A DNA stretch of 48,498 bases from RGIG3513 sp045658985 (GTDB lineage Bacteria > Bacillota > Clostridia > Oscillospirales > Butyricicoccaceae). Made by a program: the position numbers and the translations under genes. Positions within the stretch are counted from its first letter, which is position 1; every line of letters starts with the position of its first letter. Below the pieces are notes generated by a model that worked only from the letters and a program-made list of their open reading frames with translations, was not told the origin of the DNA and searched no databases. Below, piece by piece: positions 33,449 through 41,686 of the stretch. The stretch is taken from NCBI GenBank assembly GCA_045658985.1, contig JAZOWC010000056.1, forward strand, positions 1 through 48,498, given 5' to 3'.

Positions 33449-34462
33449 CTACAGACTTACCTCCCCGTTGAGCTTTTTCAGCGCGGGAATATCGAGATAG
33501 GGCAGACAGAGCCCTTCCAGCGCCTTGTGAGCCTGCTTTGCTCTGCCCAATTCGCTGCAGGCCTGCCCGAGCAGCTCATCCTGCAGTTTTTCAAACAGCC
33601 TGATCTTGGCCTTGTTGCCGTGCAGGCTGTTTTGGTCTGTGTATGCGGTCAGGTGCATACGTCTGTATGACTCACCTCTGTATTGACTCAGCCGGTCGCT
33701 TGTCACGAATGCCAGCTTAAGCTCGGGCACTATCAGGTGCCGCACCTGTGCAGGCTCCATGGGTGAGAGGCAGGAGTATACCTCATACCCCCGCTCAAGC
33801 AATCCCTTTTCCAAAGCCTCAAGCAGAGGCGCAGCCAGCGAGAGCCTATCTTCGATCGCGTATACTCTCGATGCCAATGCGTCCACCGTATCCCATAATG
33901 TCATCATCCCGTCGGGAGTCCATGCGTCGATGAATCTGCGATGCACCCGGCCTTGGCAGGCTTTTGGCTTTGCCTCCCGAGACAGTATACCGTCGGCACG
34001 GCGGCAGAGCCGTTCTGTGCCGAAGTCTATCAGCGTTCTTGCGCAGTCCCGTGCGTATTTTGCGCCCCTCAGGCAGGCATACACCTGTCTGTAGGCCTGC
34101 TTTTTTGCATCCTTCAGCGCGGTGATCTGCTCCCTGTGCGTTCCTATTCCGTCCCTGGCAGGCGGCATAAGTATGTACCTGCCCAACCCCGCAGTCTCGG
34201 CTGTGTGGGGAGCGGTACCGTCCACGGCGGCGGTGTTCAGCGAGTGGAAAACTACTCCGTCGAGAGAGTCCGGGTCGCCGGAGCACAGTATGCGCTCGCA
34301 CATTCCCTCAGCCGCCGTTTTGGATATAATAGTTTTGAGCAGTGTGGACTTGCCGCTGCCGCAGCTGCCCTTTATAACGTGCAGGTCAAAGGCCGAAAGC
34401 TCATCAAAAAGCGAATAAAATCCCTCGGGCGTATTTGCGCCCAAAAAGAAGGAACAAACCAT
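33449..34462 (-). CDS. P-loop ATPase, PRK06851-like
   Basis: 337 residues from the ATG at 34462, preceded by AGGGGG; the longer frame lacks a ribosome site. Early conserved segment FFLGANTPEGFYSLFDEL, then Walker A GSCGSGKST (32-40), and a LDGVVFHSLNTAAVDGTAPH segment typical of this uncharacterised Firmicute ATPase family. A second half with LSPMEPAQVRHLIVPELKLAFVTSD partly repeats the first, but its own P-loop is absent. Function unknown. Divergent from prfA. Confidence 0.82.
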   Translation of the reverse strand: MVCSFFLGANTPEGFYSLFDELSAFDLHVIKGSCGSGKSTLLKTIISKTAAEGMCERILCSGDPDSLDGVVFHSLNTAAVDGTAPHTAETAGLGRYILMPPARDGIGTHREQITALKDAKKQAYRQVYACLRGAKYARDCARTLIDFGTERLCRRADGILSREAKPKACQGRVHRRFIDAWTPDGMMTLWDTVDALASRVYAIEDRLSLAAPLLEALEKGLLERGYEVYSCLSPMEPAQVRHLIVPELKLAFVTSDRLSQYRGESYRRMHLTAYTDQNSLHGNKAKIRLFEKLQDELLGQACSELGRAKQAHKALEGLCLPYLDIPALKKLNGEVSL

Positions 34463-34523
34463 AAAAAACCCCCTAAAGCTCTTTGCCACAGTATACGGAA
34501 GAGTTACAAAAGAGGTGCCCGAT

Positions 34524-35561
34524 ATGCAGCAAAAACTTGAAAAAATATTAAATCGCGCAGGGGAGATAGACGGCCTGCTTGCCTCGCCGGAGGTGTACTC
34601 CGACCCCTCAAGCTACGCCGCCCTGATGCGTGAAAAACGCTCCCTCGAGCCGGTGCTCAGCGCTTATGCAAAGCTTGCGGACGCGCAGAGCCGTATAGAC
34701 GGTGCAAAGGAGCTTATGGCGGACAGAGAGCTTCGTGATCTGGCTCAGGAGGAGCTTGCTCAGGCCGAGCGTGATCTTGAGTCTGCACGCGCCGCCCTCG
34801 ATGAGGCACTCAATCCCAAAGACCCCGACGGACAGAAGAGCGTTATCGTTGAGATACGCAGCGGTGTGGGCGGGGGAGAGGCCGCGCTGTTTGCCTCCGA
34901 TCTCTACCGTATGTACTCCATGTACGCCGAGAAAAAAGGCTTTGGTGTAGAGGTGCTCAACGCCAACGAGACCGAGCTGGGCGGATATCGGGAACTGACC
35001 TTTATGGTGGAGGGCGACGGAGCCTTTGCCCGATTCAAGTACGAGAGCGGCATCCACCGCGTCCAGCGCGTACCCGAGACCGAAAGCTCGGGCAGAATAC
35101 ACACCTCGGCCGTCACTGTAGCGGTGCTTCCCGAAGCCACCGAGGTGGAGCTTGAGATCAATCCCTCGGACCTGATGATAGACACCTTCCGCTCGGGCGG
35201 TGCAGGCGGTCAGCACGTCAACAAGACCGAGAGCGCCATACGCATCACCCACATCCCCACGGGTGTTGTTGTAGAGTGTCAGGACGAGCGCTCCCAGCAC
35301 AAGAACAAGGACAAAGCCATGAAAGTCCTCCGCTCCCGCCTGCTTGAAGCCGAAAAAGAAAAAGCCGAAGCCGAGCGCGCAGGCGAGCGGAGAGAGCAGG
35401 TAGGCTCTGGCGACCGCTCGGGCAGAATCCGCACCTACAATTTCCCTCAGGGCAGAGTCACCGACCACCGCATCGGACTTACTCTGCACAAGATCGAACA
35501 GATAATGAACGGAGACCTTGACGAGCTTGTGGAGGCTCTTATCAGGGAGGGCAACAAATGA
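34524..35561 (+). CDS. prfA: Peptide chain release factor 1
   Basis: 345 residues from the ATG at 34524, seven bases from AGAGGTG; a GTG three codons earlier overlaps that site. N-terminal coiled domain, then stop-codon recognition PxT motif (PET, 184-186), and the catalytic GGQ at 228-230 in SGGAGGQHVNKTESA. The PxT tripeptide makes it RF1 (UAA/UAG), not RF2. Its stop overlaps the start of the Sua5-CoaE gene by 4 bases. PrmC, which methylates the GGQ, is not here. Confidence 0.97.
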   Translation: MQQKLEKILNRAGEIDGLLASPEVYSDPSSYAALMREKRSLEPVLSAYAKLADAQSRIDGAKELMADRELRDLAQEELAQAERDLESARAALDEALNPKDPDGQKSVIVEIRSGVGGGEAALFASDLYRMYSMYAEKKGFGVEVLNANETELGGYRELTFMVEGDGAFARFKYESGIHRVQRVPETESSGRIHTSAVTVAVLPEATEVELEINPSDLMIDTFRSGGAGGQHVNKTESAIRITHIPTGVVVECQDERSQHKNKDKAMKVLRSRLLEAEKEKAEAERAGERREQVGSGDRSGRIRTYNFPQGRVTDHRIGLTLHKIEQIMNGDLDELVEALIREGNK

Positions 35562-37147
35562 AAACACTGATGCTTAACGGCAGCAATGCCGATGATATCA
35601 AGACCGCGGCGGAGATACTCTCCTCGGGCGGTCTGTGCGCCATACCCACCGAGACTGTCTACGGACTGGCCGCAGACGCCTACAACGGCGAGGCGGTCAG
35701 CAAAATATTCTCGGCCAAAGGCCGTCCTCAGGACAACCCTCTGATCGTACATATAGCCGATCTGTCCACACTCTTTGATTTGTGGGAGAGCGTGCCCGAG
35801 CAGGCTCTGCGTCTGGCTCAGGAGTTCTGGCCCGGGCCTCTCACTATGGTTATGAAAAAGACCGACAAGATCCCTCCCGAGGTCAGCTGCGGCCTTGATA
35901 CGGTAGGCGTGCGTTTTCCCGAGCATCCGGTAGCGCAGGAGGTCATCAAGCTGGCAAAAGTCCCCCTCGCCGCACCCTCTGCCAATCTGTCGGGCAAGCC
36001 GTCGCCCACATTGGCCTCCCACGTTGCGGAGGATATGCAGGGCAGGATCGACGCCATACTGGACGGCGGAGCCTGCGGCGTTGGTGTGGAGTCCACAGTT
36101 GTCGATATGACCGGCGACGTGCCCCGTGTACTGCGTCCGGGCGCCATAACCGAAGAAATGATAGCCGATGTACTTGGAGACGCCTTTACAGACCCTGCTG
36201 TAGAGGGCGGCCTGAAAGAGGGGCAGGAAGTCCGCTCTCCGGGTATGAAATACCGTCACTACGCGCCCGAGTCTCCCGTGGCCCTCTTCTGCGGCGCACC
36301 CGACGACACGGCAGAGACGATAGCCGAGCAGCCCAAAGCCTCGGTGATATGCTTTGATGAGTATGCCGAAGGTTTTGAAAAAGCAGGCTTTGCCGTCACC
36401 GCCATCGGTGCAAGCTGGGATCACGCCATGCACGCCCGCAGGATATTCGACGCTCTGCGTATGTCCGACGGCGGCGAGAGGATATACATCCAGTGCCCCC
36501 GCAGAGTAGGTATGGGCGCGGCATCGGTCAACCGTCTTATGCGCGCCTCGGGCTTTGATTTCTGCGCCTGCACCGATTATCCGGTGATCGGCGTGACAGG
36601 ACGCTCGGGCAGCGGAAAAAGCTACCTGTCCAAGCAGCTGTCTGAGATAACTTCACTGCCCGTTTTTGACTCGGACATGGAGTACAAAAAGATGCTTATG
36701 TTCAATGCCGAGATGACGAGCGCCATACTCAGAGCCTTCCCCGAAAGCAACGTCTGCGGCGCCGTTGACCGCAGAGAGCTGGGCAATATCGTATTCCGCG
36801 ACAAGGAGAAAAAATCCCTCCTCGAGAGCATCACCCATCCGCTGGTGGCCAAGGCGGCCTATGACTTTGCATGCGCCAACGGCGGCGCCATACTGGACGT
36901 GCCTCTGCTCTTTGAGAGCGGAATTGACAGGATGTGTACCGCAACTCTGGGCGTGGTTGCCGCCGAGGAGCTTATACACAGCCGCATCTGCACCCGCGAC
37001 AGCATCTCTCCCGATGCCGCCGCTCTGCGCCTGAGCGCTCAGCCGGATATCAAATACTACTTCGACCGCTGTGATATAGTGGTCAAAAACAACGGCGACA
37101 GCAATCCGGACCTCAAAAAACTTGCCGCCAAACTGACTAAAATCTGA
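35558..37147 (+). CDS. Fused threonylcarbamoyl-AMP synthase (Sua5/TsaC) and dephospho-CoA kinase (CoaE)
   Basis: 529 residues. Residues about 1-335 are Sua5-type: AIPTETVYGLAADA (28-41), KGRPQDNPLIVH (54-65), the APSANLSGKPSPT segment, and SPGMKYRHYAPE followed by the Sua5 C-terminal domain. This half makes threonylcarbamoyl-AMP for tRNA t6A. Residues about 343-529 are CoaE: P-loop GVTGRSGSGKS (345-355), VFDSDMEYKKM, DRRELGNIVF, ESITHPLV and DVPLLFESG. This half phosphorylates dephospho-CoA, the last step of CoA synthesis. Both halves look full-length. In most bacteria these are separate genes; the prfA-sua5 order is common in Firmicutes. Start overlaps prfA stop. Confidence 0.93.
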   Translation: MKTLMLNGSNADDIKTAAEILSSGGLCAIPTETVYGLAADAYNGEAVSKIFSAKGRPQDNPLIVHIADLSTLFDLWESVPEQALRLAQEFWPGPLTMVMKKTDKIPPEVSCGLDTVGVRFPEHPVAQEVIKLAKVPLAAPSANLSGKPSPTLASHVAEDMQGRIDAILDGGACGVGVESTVVDMTGDVPRVLRPGAITEEMIADVLGDAFTDPAVEGGLKEGQEVRSPGMKYRHYAPESPVALFCGAPDDTAETIAEQPKASVICFDEYAEGFEKAGFAVTAIGASWDHAMHARRIFDALRMSDGGERIYIQCPRRVGMGAASVNRLMRASGFDFCACTDYPVIGVTGRSGSGKSYLSKQLSEITSLPVFDSDMEYKKMLMFNAEMTSAILRAFPESNVCGAVDRRELGNIVFRDKEKKSLLESITHPLVAKAAYDFACANGGAILDVPLLFESGIDRMCTATLGVVAAEELIHSRICTRDSISPDAAALRLSAQPDIKYYFDRCDIVVKNNGDSNPDLKKLAAKLTKI

Positions 37148-37152
37148 TTCAC

Positions 37153-37172
37153 AGGGGTAAACTACCCCTATG
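37153..37172 (+). promoter_or_regulatory. Ribosome site sequestered in a start-codon hairpin (tepA)
   Basis: AGGGG (37153-37157), seven bases, CCCCT (37165-37169) directly before the ATG. The presumed ribosome site pairs with the bases before the start codon. The upstream stop codon ends 5 bases earlier, so a terminating ribosome could open the hairpin and couple translation. Confidence 0.55.
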
Positions 37173-37862
37173 AACAATACAAAAAATAATGATTCGGTCG
37201 GTGTCACAACCGACCTGGGGGACACGCCGTCTCCATCTGCCCAAAACCGCCGCCATAATATCCACTGCCTGACCGTTATCGGACAGATAGAGGGGCATTA
37301 TGAGCTTTCGTCCCAGACAAAAACCACCAAATACGAGCATCTTCTGCCCGATCTTGCTGCTATAGAGGAGAGCAGTGATATAGACGGGCTGCTTATCCTT
37401 ATCAATACCGTTGGGGGAGATATAGAGGCGGGACTTGCCATAGCCGAGCTTATCGCGGGCATGAGCAAGCCTACCGTATCCCTCGTACTTGGCGGAGGGC
37501 ACTCTATAGGGGTGCCCTTGGCTGTTTCCGCAAAACGGTGTTTTATTGCACCAACCGCATCAATGACCCTGCACCCCGTGCGCCTCAGCGGCACCGTGCT
37601 GGGTGTGCCTCAGACCGTGTCCTATTTTGAACGCATTCAGGAGCGGATCGTGGATTTTGTCACCGCCAATTCCCGTATCGATGCCGACTGCATGAAGAAC
37701 CTTATGATGCAGACGGGCCAGCTGATGGGGGATATAGGCACGGTGATTTACGGAGAGGATGCCGTCAGGCTGGGCCTCTGTGACGGGGTAGGGAGCCTCA
37801 GTGACGCCCTGAAGTGCCTGCACAGTATGATCTATGAGAAAAAGGTCGCAAAAGGTCTGTGA
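37170..37862 (+). CDS. tepA: ClpP-like translocation-enhancing protease TepA
   Basis: 230 residues, ClpP/crotonase-like serine protease fold. LILINTVGGDIEAGLAIAEL (about 74-93) precedes the active-site serine in GGGHSIGVPLA (near 112) and the histidine in MTLHPVRL (near 133). In Bacillus subtilis TepA/YmfB aids protein export and degrades small spore proteins. The first 30 residues are a polar disordered-looking extension. Fourth in the prfA-sua5/coaE-tepA run, 22 bases after the fusion gene. Confidence 0.88.
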   Translation: MNNTKNNDSVGVTTDLGDTPSPSAQNRRHNIHCLTVIGQIEGHYELSSQTKTTKYEHLLPDLAAIEESSDIDGLLILINTVGGDIEAGLAIAELIAGMSKPTVSLVLGGGHSIGVPLAVSAKRCFIAPTASMTLHPVRLSGTVLGVPQTVSYFERIQERIVDFVTANSRIDADCMKNLMMQTGQLMGDIGTVIYGEDAVRLGLCDGVGSLSDALKCLHSMIYEKKVAKGL

Positions 37863-37869
37863 AAATAAT

Positions 37870-37898
37870 TTGCAAAAATACAGCAAATGTGCTATAAT
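37870..37898 (+). promoter_or_regulatory. RNase J promoter
   Basis: TTGCAA (37870-37875), 17 bases, TATAAT (37893-37898). The transcript would have a leader of about 125 bases. Confidence 0.75.
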
Positions 37899-37920
37899 CT
37901 GCCTGTAAAGTGAACTTTGG

Positions 37921-37997
37921 GCTTGACTTCTCAAGCCTGCATATACAAAAACCAAACATTCAGCTCAAACCGCCCGCGCGGAGAATTATGCGGGCGG
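37921..37997 (+). ncRNA. Structured 5' leader of the RNase J mRNA
   Basis: Two hairpins follow the promoter: GCTTGA (37921-37926) with TCAAGC (37931-37936), and CCGCCCGC (37970-37977) with GCGGGCGG (37990-37997). The second is about 20 bases before the ribosome site AAAAGGAG. It may control stability or feedback by RNase J on its own message; inference. Not a riboswitch class I recognise. Confidence 0.45.
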
Positions 37998-38028
37998 CTC
38001 TTGTTGCATTGCAAAAAAAGGAGATTTT

Positions 38029-39942
38029 ATGGCCGAAAAAACAACAAAAAAAGACAAAAAAGACAAAGCTCCCCAGATCAAGAATAAACCCCGCAGGAGC
38101 GCAAAGACCAAAGACGCCGCAGTAAAGCCCGAGAAATCCGAGAGAGCATCTGTCCCCGCTCCCGAGCGCAAAAAGCGCCGCCCCGCCACCAAAAATACCG
38201 GAGCCAAGAAACTCAAAAAATCCGCCCAAAATGCGGATCTGTTTGATATGGAGCTTGAGGAGCAGATCATTCCCCAAAAACCCGGCAAATACCTCCGCGT
38301 CATCCCTCTGGGCGGCGTAGGCGAGATCGGCAAGAATATGACCGTGCTTGAGTACGGCGACGAGATCATCGTCATCGACTGCGGTATGACCTTCCCCGAC
38401 GATGAGCTTCTGGGCGTCGATCTGGTCATTCCCGATACCACCTACCTGCAGAAGAATCAGGACAAGGTCAAAGCTGTCTTTATCACCCACGCCCACGAGG
38501 ATCATATAGGCGGTCTGCCGTATTTTCTGCGTAATTTCAACGTGCCCATCTACTGCACCGCCCTCACCGAGGGACTGGTATCCCTGCGCCTGCAGGAGCA
38601 CAAAAACCTCAAGGACGTCAAGTTCAAGGTGCGCAAAGCAGGGGATATAGTCAAGCAGGGCAGCTTCTCCGTGGAGTTTGTCAGAGTCAACCACTCTGTT
38701 CCCGATTCCTGCGCCCTCGCCATCAAGACCCCCGTGGGCACGGTTGTGTTCACAGGCGACTTCAAGATAGACACCACTCCCGTAGACGGTGAGATGATCG
38801 ATCTGTACCGTTTCGGCGAGCTGGGCAAAAAAGGCGTCGAGCTGCTTATGATGGACTCCACCAACGCCGACAGAGCAGGTATGGCAATGAGCGAGCGGAG
38901 GGTCAGCGACTCCTTTGAGCGTGAGTTCAAGGACTGCAAAAAGCGCATTATCGTTGCCTCCTTCGCCTCCAACGTCCACCGTATCCAGAAGATCATCGAG
39001 ATAGCCGCCAAGCACGACCGCAAGGTTGCCGTTTCGGGCAGGAGTATGGAGAATATCCTCAAGGTCGGCAGCGAGCTCGGCTATATCCGCCCCGACAAGA
39101 ATCGTATGATCGAGCTTGCCCAGATCAAAAAGTTCCCCGACGACAAGGTTGTCATCATCACCACCGGCAGTCAGGGCGAAGCTATGAGCGCTCTCTACCG
39201 TATGGCATATTCCAGCCACCGTCAGGTGGACGTTGGCCCCAATGACAAGATACTTATCGCCGCAAGCCCCATTCCCGGCAACGAAAAATCGGTCTATCAT
39301 ATGATCAACGAGCTTATCCGCAAGGGCGCCGAGGTGGTCTACGAGCGCCTTGCCGACATCCACGTGTCCGGTCACGCCTGTCAGGAGGAACTCAAGCTGA
39401 TGCTCTCGCTCATCAAGCCTCGGTTCTTTATGCCCGTCCACGGCGAATACCGCCACCTCAAATGCAACGCATCCCTGGCTCAGCAGACGGGTATGGACTC
39501 GGAGAATATCTTCCTCACCGATCTGGGCAAGGTCCTCGAGATCGGCAACGGTAAAGCCCGCTGGGGCGCATCGGTGCCCTCGGGCAGAGTGCTGGTGGAC
39601 GGCTACGGAGTCGGCGACGTGGGCACCTCGGTGCTTCGCGAGCGCAGACTCATCGGTCAGGACGGCGTTATCGTTGCATCCGCCGCCGTGGATATGTATG
39701 AGCGCAGAATACTGACAGAGCCCTTTATCGCATCCCGCGGATTTATTTTCGTCAAGGAGGCCGAAGAGCTTATTGCCGAAATGGAAGAGGTCACCCGCGA
39801 CGCACTCAATTTTGCATTGGGAAGAAAAGACGTGGGCATCAAAGCCGTCCGTGACGCCGTCAGTGACAAACTCTCCGACTTCCTCTACAAAAAGACCAAG
39901 CGCAGCCCCGTAATAGTGCCCATAATTACAGAGATAGAATAA
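38029..39942 (+). CDS. rnj: Ribonuclease J
   Basis: 637 residues. A Lys/Arg/Ala-rich, probably disordered extension fills about 1-82; the metallo-beta-lactamase core follows, beginning GKYLRVIPLGGVGEIGKNM, with the metal motif HAHEDHIGG (153-161), TGDFKID and VSGHA(C) of the beta-CASP part, and a C-terminal domain ending SPVIVPIITEIE. It is a 5'-3' exonuclease and endonuclease of mRNA decay and rRNA maturation in the cytoplasm. Typical RNase J is about 555 residues; the difference is the basic extension, which may bind RNA. Confidence 0.95.
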   Translation: MAEKTTKKDKKDKAPQIKNKPRRSAKTKDAAVKPEKSERASVPAPERKKRRPATKNTGAKKLKKSAQNADLFDMELEEQIIPQKPGKYLRVIPLGGVGEIGKNMTVLEYGDEIIVIDCGMTFPDDELLGVDLVIPDTTYLQKNQDKVKAVFITHAHEDHIGGLPYFLRNFNVPIYCTALTEGLVSLRLQEHKNLKDVKFKVRKAGDIVKQGSFSVEFVRVNHSVPDSCALAIKTPVGTVVFTGDFKIDTTPVDGEMIDLYRFGELGKKGVELLMMDSTNADRAGMAMSERRVSDSFEREFKDCKKRIIVASFASNVHRIQKIIEIAAKHDRKVAVSGRSMENILKVGSELGYIRPDKNRMIELAQIKKFPDDKVVIITTGSQGEAMSALYRMAYSSHRQVDVGPNDKILIAASPIPGNEKSVYHMINELIRKGAEVVYERLADIHVSGHACQEELKLMLSLIKPRFFMPVHGEYRHLKCNASLAQQTGMDSENIFLTDLGKVLEIGNGKARWGASVPSGRVLVDGYGVGDVGTSVLRERRLIGQDGVIVASAAVDMYERRILTEPFIASRGFIFVKEAEELIAEMEEVTRDALNFALGRKDVGIKAVRDAVSDKLSDFLYKKTKRSPVIVPIITEIE

Positions 39943-39949
39943 ACTACAG

Positions 39950-39980
39950 CCGCCGAGCATATAACGCTCGGCGGTTTTTT
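39950..39980 (+). terminator. RNase J terminator
   Basis: CCGCCGAGC (39950-39958) with GCTCGGCGG (39966-39974), followed by TTTTTT. Confidence 0.92.
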
Positions 39981-39989
39981 CTTGTCTTT

Positions 39990-40094
39990 GGAAACGGACT
40001 GATTTCGCCCATCTGCCACGCAACCCGTCGCTCGCCGTACACACGGTACTGTCTTCGCTAGTGTTGCTCGCATATGAACGAAATCCCCGTTTCC
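39990..40094. repeat. About 105-base long-palindrome element
   Basis: Left arm GGAAACGG (39990-39997) plus GATTTCG (40001-40007) pairs with CGAAATC (40079-40085) plus CCGTTTCC (40087-40094), enclosing about 70 bases with a smaller GTAC dyad. No protein is evident. The nested form suggests a dispersed palindromic repeat or a structured RNA. Confidence 0.6.
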
Positions 40095-40135
40095 CCGGAA
40101 TAGCACTCATAAGCCGCGAAATCTTTGTTTCTCTC

Positions 40136-40440
40136 CCCACAAAGCATCCGCTTTGCGGGGTCCCCTATCAATTTGTGCTCACGGGCGGAATAAATCCTCT
40201 GTTGCGGTGCCCGAAGCAGCCGTCGGGCTTACGCTCTCCCTCGGCTGCCTTCGACCGCGGCCACTCGCTCAGGTCGCTGCATCCGCCACCGGCGGCGCTC
40301 CCATCGCTCCCCCTCCGCCTTGCGACGCACTCGCGTCGCTGTAGGGGAGGGCCTCTGCGCCCTCCCGCATCATAGTTTACATACCAATCCTGATCGGCAC
40401 CACCGTTGTAGGGGGCGGCGTCCTCGACGCCCCGCACCCC
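40136..40440. repeat. Cluster of GC-rich hairpin repeats in a gene-free gap
   Basis: No gene is visible from 39981 to 40541. Beyond the long palindrome come a CCCCACAAAGC/GCTTTGCGGGG hairpin (about 40136-40161), then two related units: GTAGGGGAGGGC...GCGCCCTCCC (about 40342-40367) and GTAGGGGGCGGCGTC...GACGCCCC (about 40409-40436). Units beginning GTAGGGG with GC-rich arms recall dispersed intergenic repeats of gut Clostridia (from memory, not searched). Confidence 0.6.
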
Positions 40441-40459
40441 GTATCTGCACAACTTCCTC

Positions 40460-40488
40460 TTGACAACCAACTGTATTAGCTGTATAAT
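40460..40488 (+). promoter_or_regulatory. Consensus promoter of the GntR/ABC operon
   Basis: TTGACA (40460-40465), exactly 17 bases, TATAAT (40483-40488): full consensus. Operator 1 covers the -10 box. Confidence 0.9.
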
Positions 40489-40492
40489 ACAG
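40471..40492 (+). promoter_or_regulatory. GntR operator 1
   Basis: Perfect dyad CTGTATTA (40471-40478), six bases, TAATACAG (40485-40492), overlapping the -10 box. Likely bound by the regulator encoded directly downstream. Confidence 0.78.
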
Positions 40493-40499
40493 TTACAAA

Positions 40500-40521
40500 C
40501 TGTACTACGCGACTAATACAG
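40500..40521 (+). promoter_or_regulatory. GntR operator 2
   Basis: CTGTACTA (40500-40507), six bases, TAATACAG (40514-40521): same half-sites as operator 1 with one change, centred 29 bases downstream of it, in the early transcribed region. It ends 2 bases before the AAAGGCGG ribosome site. Confidence 0.75.
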
Positions 40522-40541
40522 TGAAAGGCGGTGACCAACCT

Positions 40542-40922
40542 GTGATATCCTTTGATACCTTCAGTCCCCGGGATGGGATACCCATATACCTGCAGATCAT
40601 AATGCACGTCAAGCAGGGGGTTGCATCGGGTGTCATTCAGTCGGGTGACGAGCTTCCCTCCCGCCGCGTACTGTCCACACTGCTGGGCGTCAACCCCAAC
40701 ACGGTGCAAAAAGCCTACAAGCTCCTCGAGGACGAGGGACTTATCATTTCCCATCCGGGCGCAGGCAGCACCATCATTATCGATGAACAACGCAAACAGG
40801 CAATACGGGCAGAGCTGACCGCCGCCGAAATAAAGCAGACTATCCGCTCGCTGCGTTCTCTCGGCCTTGACAAAGCCGCCGCCCTCAGCCTGATAGACAA
40901 GAATTGGGAGGAATCAGAGTGA
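40542..40922 (+). CDS. GntR family regulator, YtrA type
   Basis: 126 residues from a GTG at 40542, nine bases after AAAGGCGGTG; an earlier GTG at 40521 lies inside operator 2. Winged HTH of the GntR family: GIPIYLQIIMHVKQGVASGV, then SRRVLSTLLGVNPNTVQKAYKLLEDEGLI. The effector domain is the short YtrA type, only about 50 residues (AAEIKQTIRSLRSLGLDKAAALSLI). YtrA regulators repress their own ABC transporter operon and respond to cell-envelope stress in Bacillus. First gene of the operon; stop overlaps the next start. Confidence 0.93.
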   Translation: MISFDTFSPRDGIPIYLQIIMHVKQGVASGVIQSGDELPSRRVLSTLLGVNPNTVQKAYKLLEDEGLIISHPGAGSTIIIDEQRKQAIRAELTAAEIKQTIRSLRSLGLDKAAALSLIDKNWEESE

Positions 40923-41686
40923 AAAACACCAACATAAACAAGCATCTGTCCGTGCTCGGACTTTTTTGCCGCAGTACTCTGTGGCGCCTGCTTGCAGTCA
41001 GCCTGCTTGCCATAGCTGCCGAGGTGCTGATGTTTTTGCCCAAGCTCAAAAGCTCGGCCTTCCACGGCATAGAGGCCTGCATACAGTACTCAAATATCCG
41101 CTGGGTGCTCTGCGTGTGGTATCTGCTCTTTTTGGTCATACTTTCACTGCCGGGCACAGACTTCGGCAGCAAGAGCATCTACACCTACCGCCGCCTGCAG
41201 ATCTCCGAAAAATGGGTTTTTGTCTGGCAGTGCATCTACAATCTGCTGGCTTTTGCACTTTTGTGGATGCTGCAGGTAGTCACCGCCTACGGTCTGTGCA
41301 GACTGTACACCGCCATTGCGCCTGCCGAGTTTGTCACACAGCAGAGTGTTTTCCTCGCATTCTATCGCAGTGATCTGCTCCACAGCATCCTGCCTCTTGA
41401 GGAGACCACCCGCTGGGCCGTCAATATATTCATCCTCATCAGCAGCGCGGTCAGCACGGCATATTTCCCCTTCAAAAACCGCCGCGGCAGCTTTGCCCTG
41501 TCTGTGGTGCTTGAGGCACTGATCGTTATAATCTGTTTTGTACGTCCGCTTGGCAACTTTGGTCTGCTGCCCCTTGTCCTGCCCTTTGTTGCGGCGGTGG
41601 ATCTGTTTATGGTATTTGCATGGGAGGAGGAAGACGACGATGTCCAGAGAGAAATCAAGCAAGCCTCGGACGGCGCAGTTATTTGA
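40919..41686 (+). CDS. ABC transporter membrane subunit, six-segment
   Basis: 255 residues from a GTG at 40919 (overlaps the regulator's stop as GTGA, after GGGAGG). About six hydrophobic segments. Between the second and third is the motif KSIYTYRRL (85-93), also present in the next protein. No solute-binding domain. It is presumably the integral partner of the ATPase encoded two genes on. Family not named with confidence. Confidence 0.82.
   Translation: MKNTNINKHLSVLGLFCRSTLWRLLAVSLLAIAAEVLMFLPKLKSSAFHGIEACIQYSNIRWVLCVWYLLFLVILSLPGTDFGSKSIYTYRRLQISEKWVFVWQCIYNLLAFALLWMLQVVTAYGLCRLYTAIAPAEFVTQQSVFLAFYRSDLLHSILPLEETTRWAVNIFILISSAVSTAYFPFKNRRGSFALSVVLEALIVIICFVRPLGNFGLLPLVLPFVAAVDLFMVFAWEEEDDDVQREIKQASDGAVI

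Noticed and set aside
37960..40140. Long antisense open frame opposite RNase J that also spans the repeat gap.
   Set aside because: No ribosome site or domain, and RNase J on the other strand is unambiguous.
40153..40375. Short open frames across the repeat gap at 40.1-40.4 kb.
   Set aside because: They consist of translated palindromic repeats (Pro/Ser/Arg-rich), with no ribosome site.
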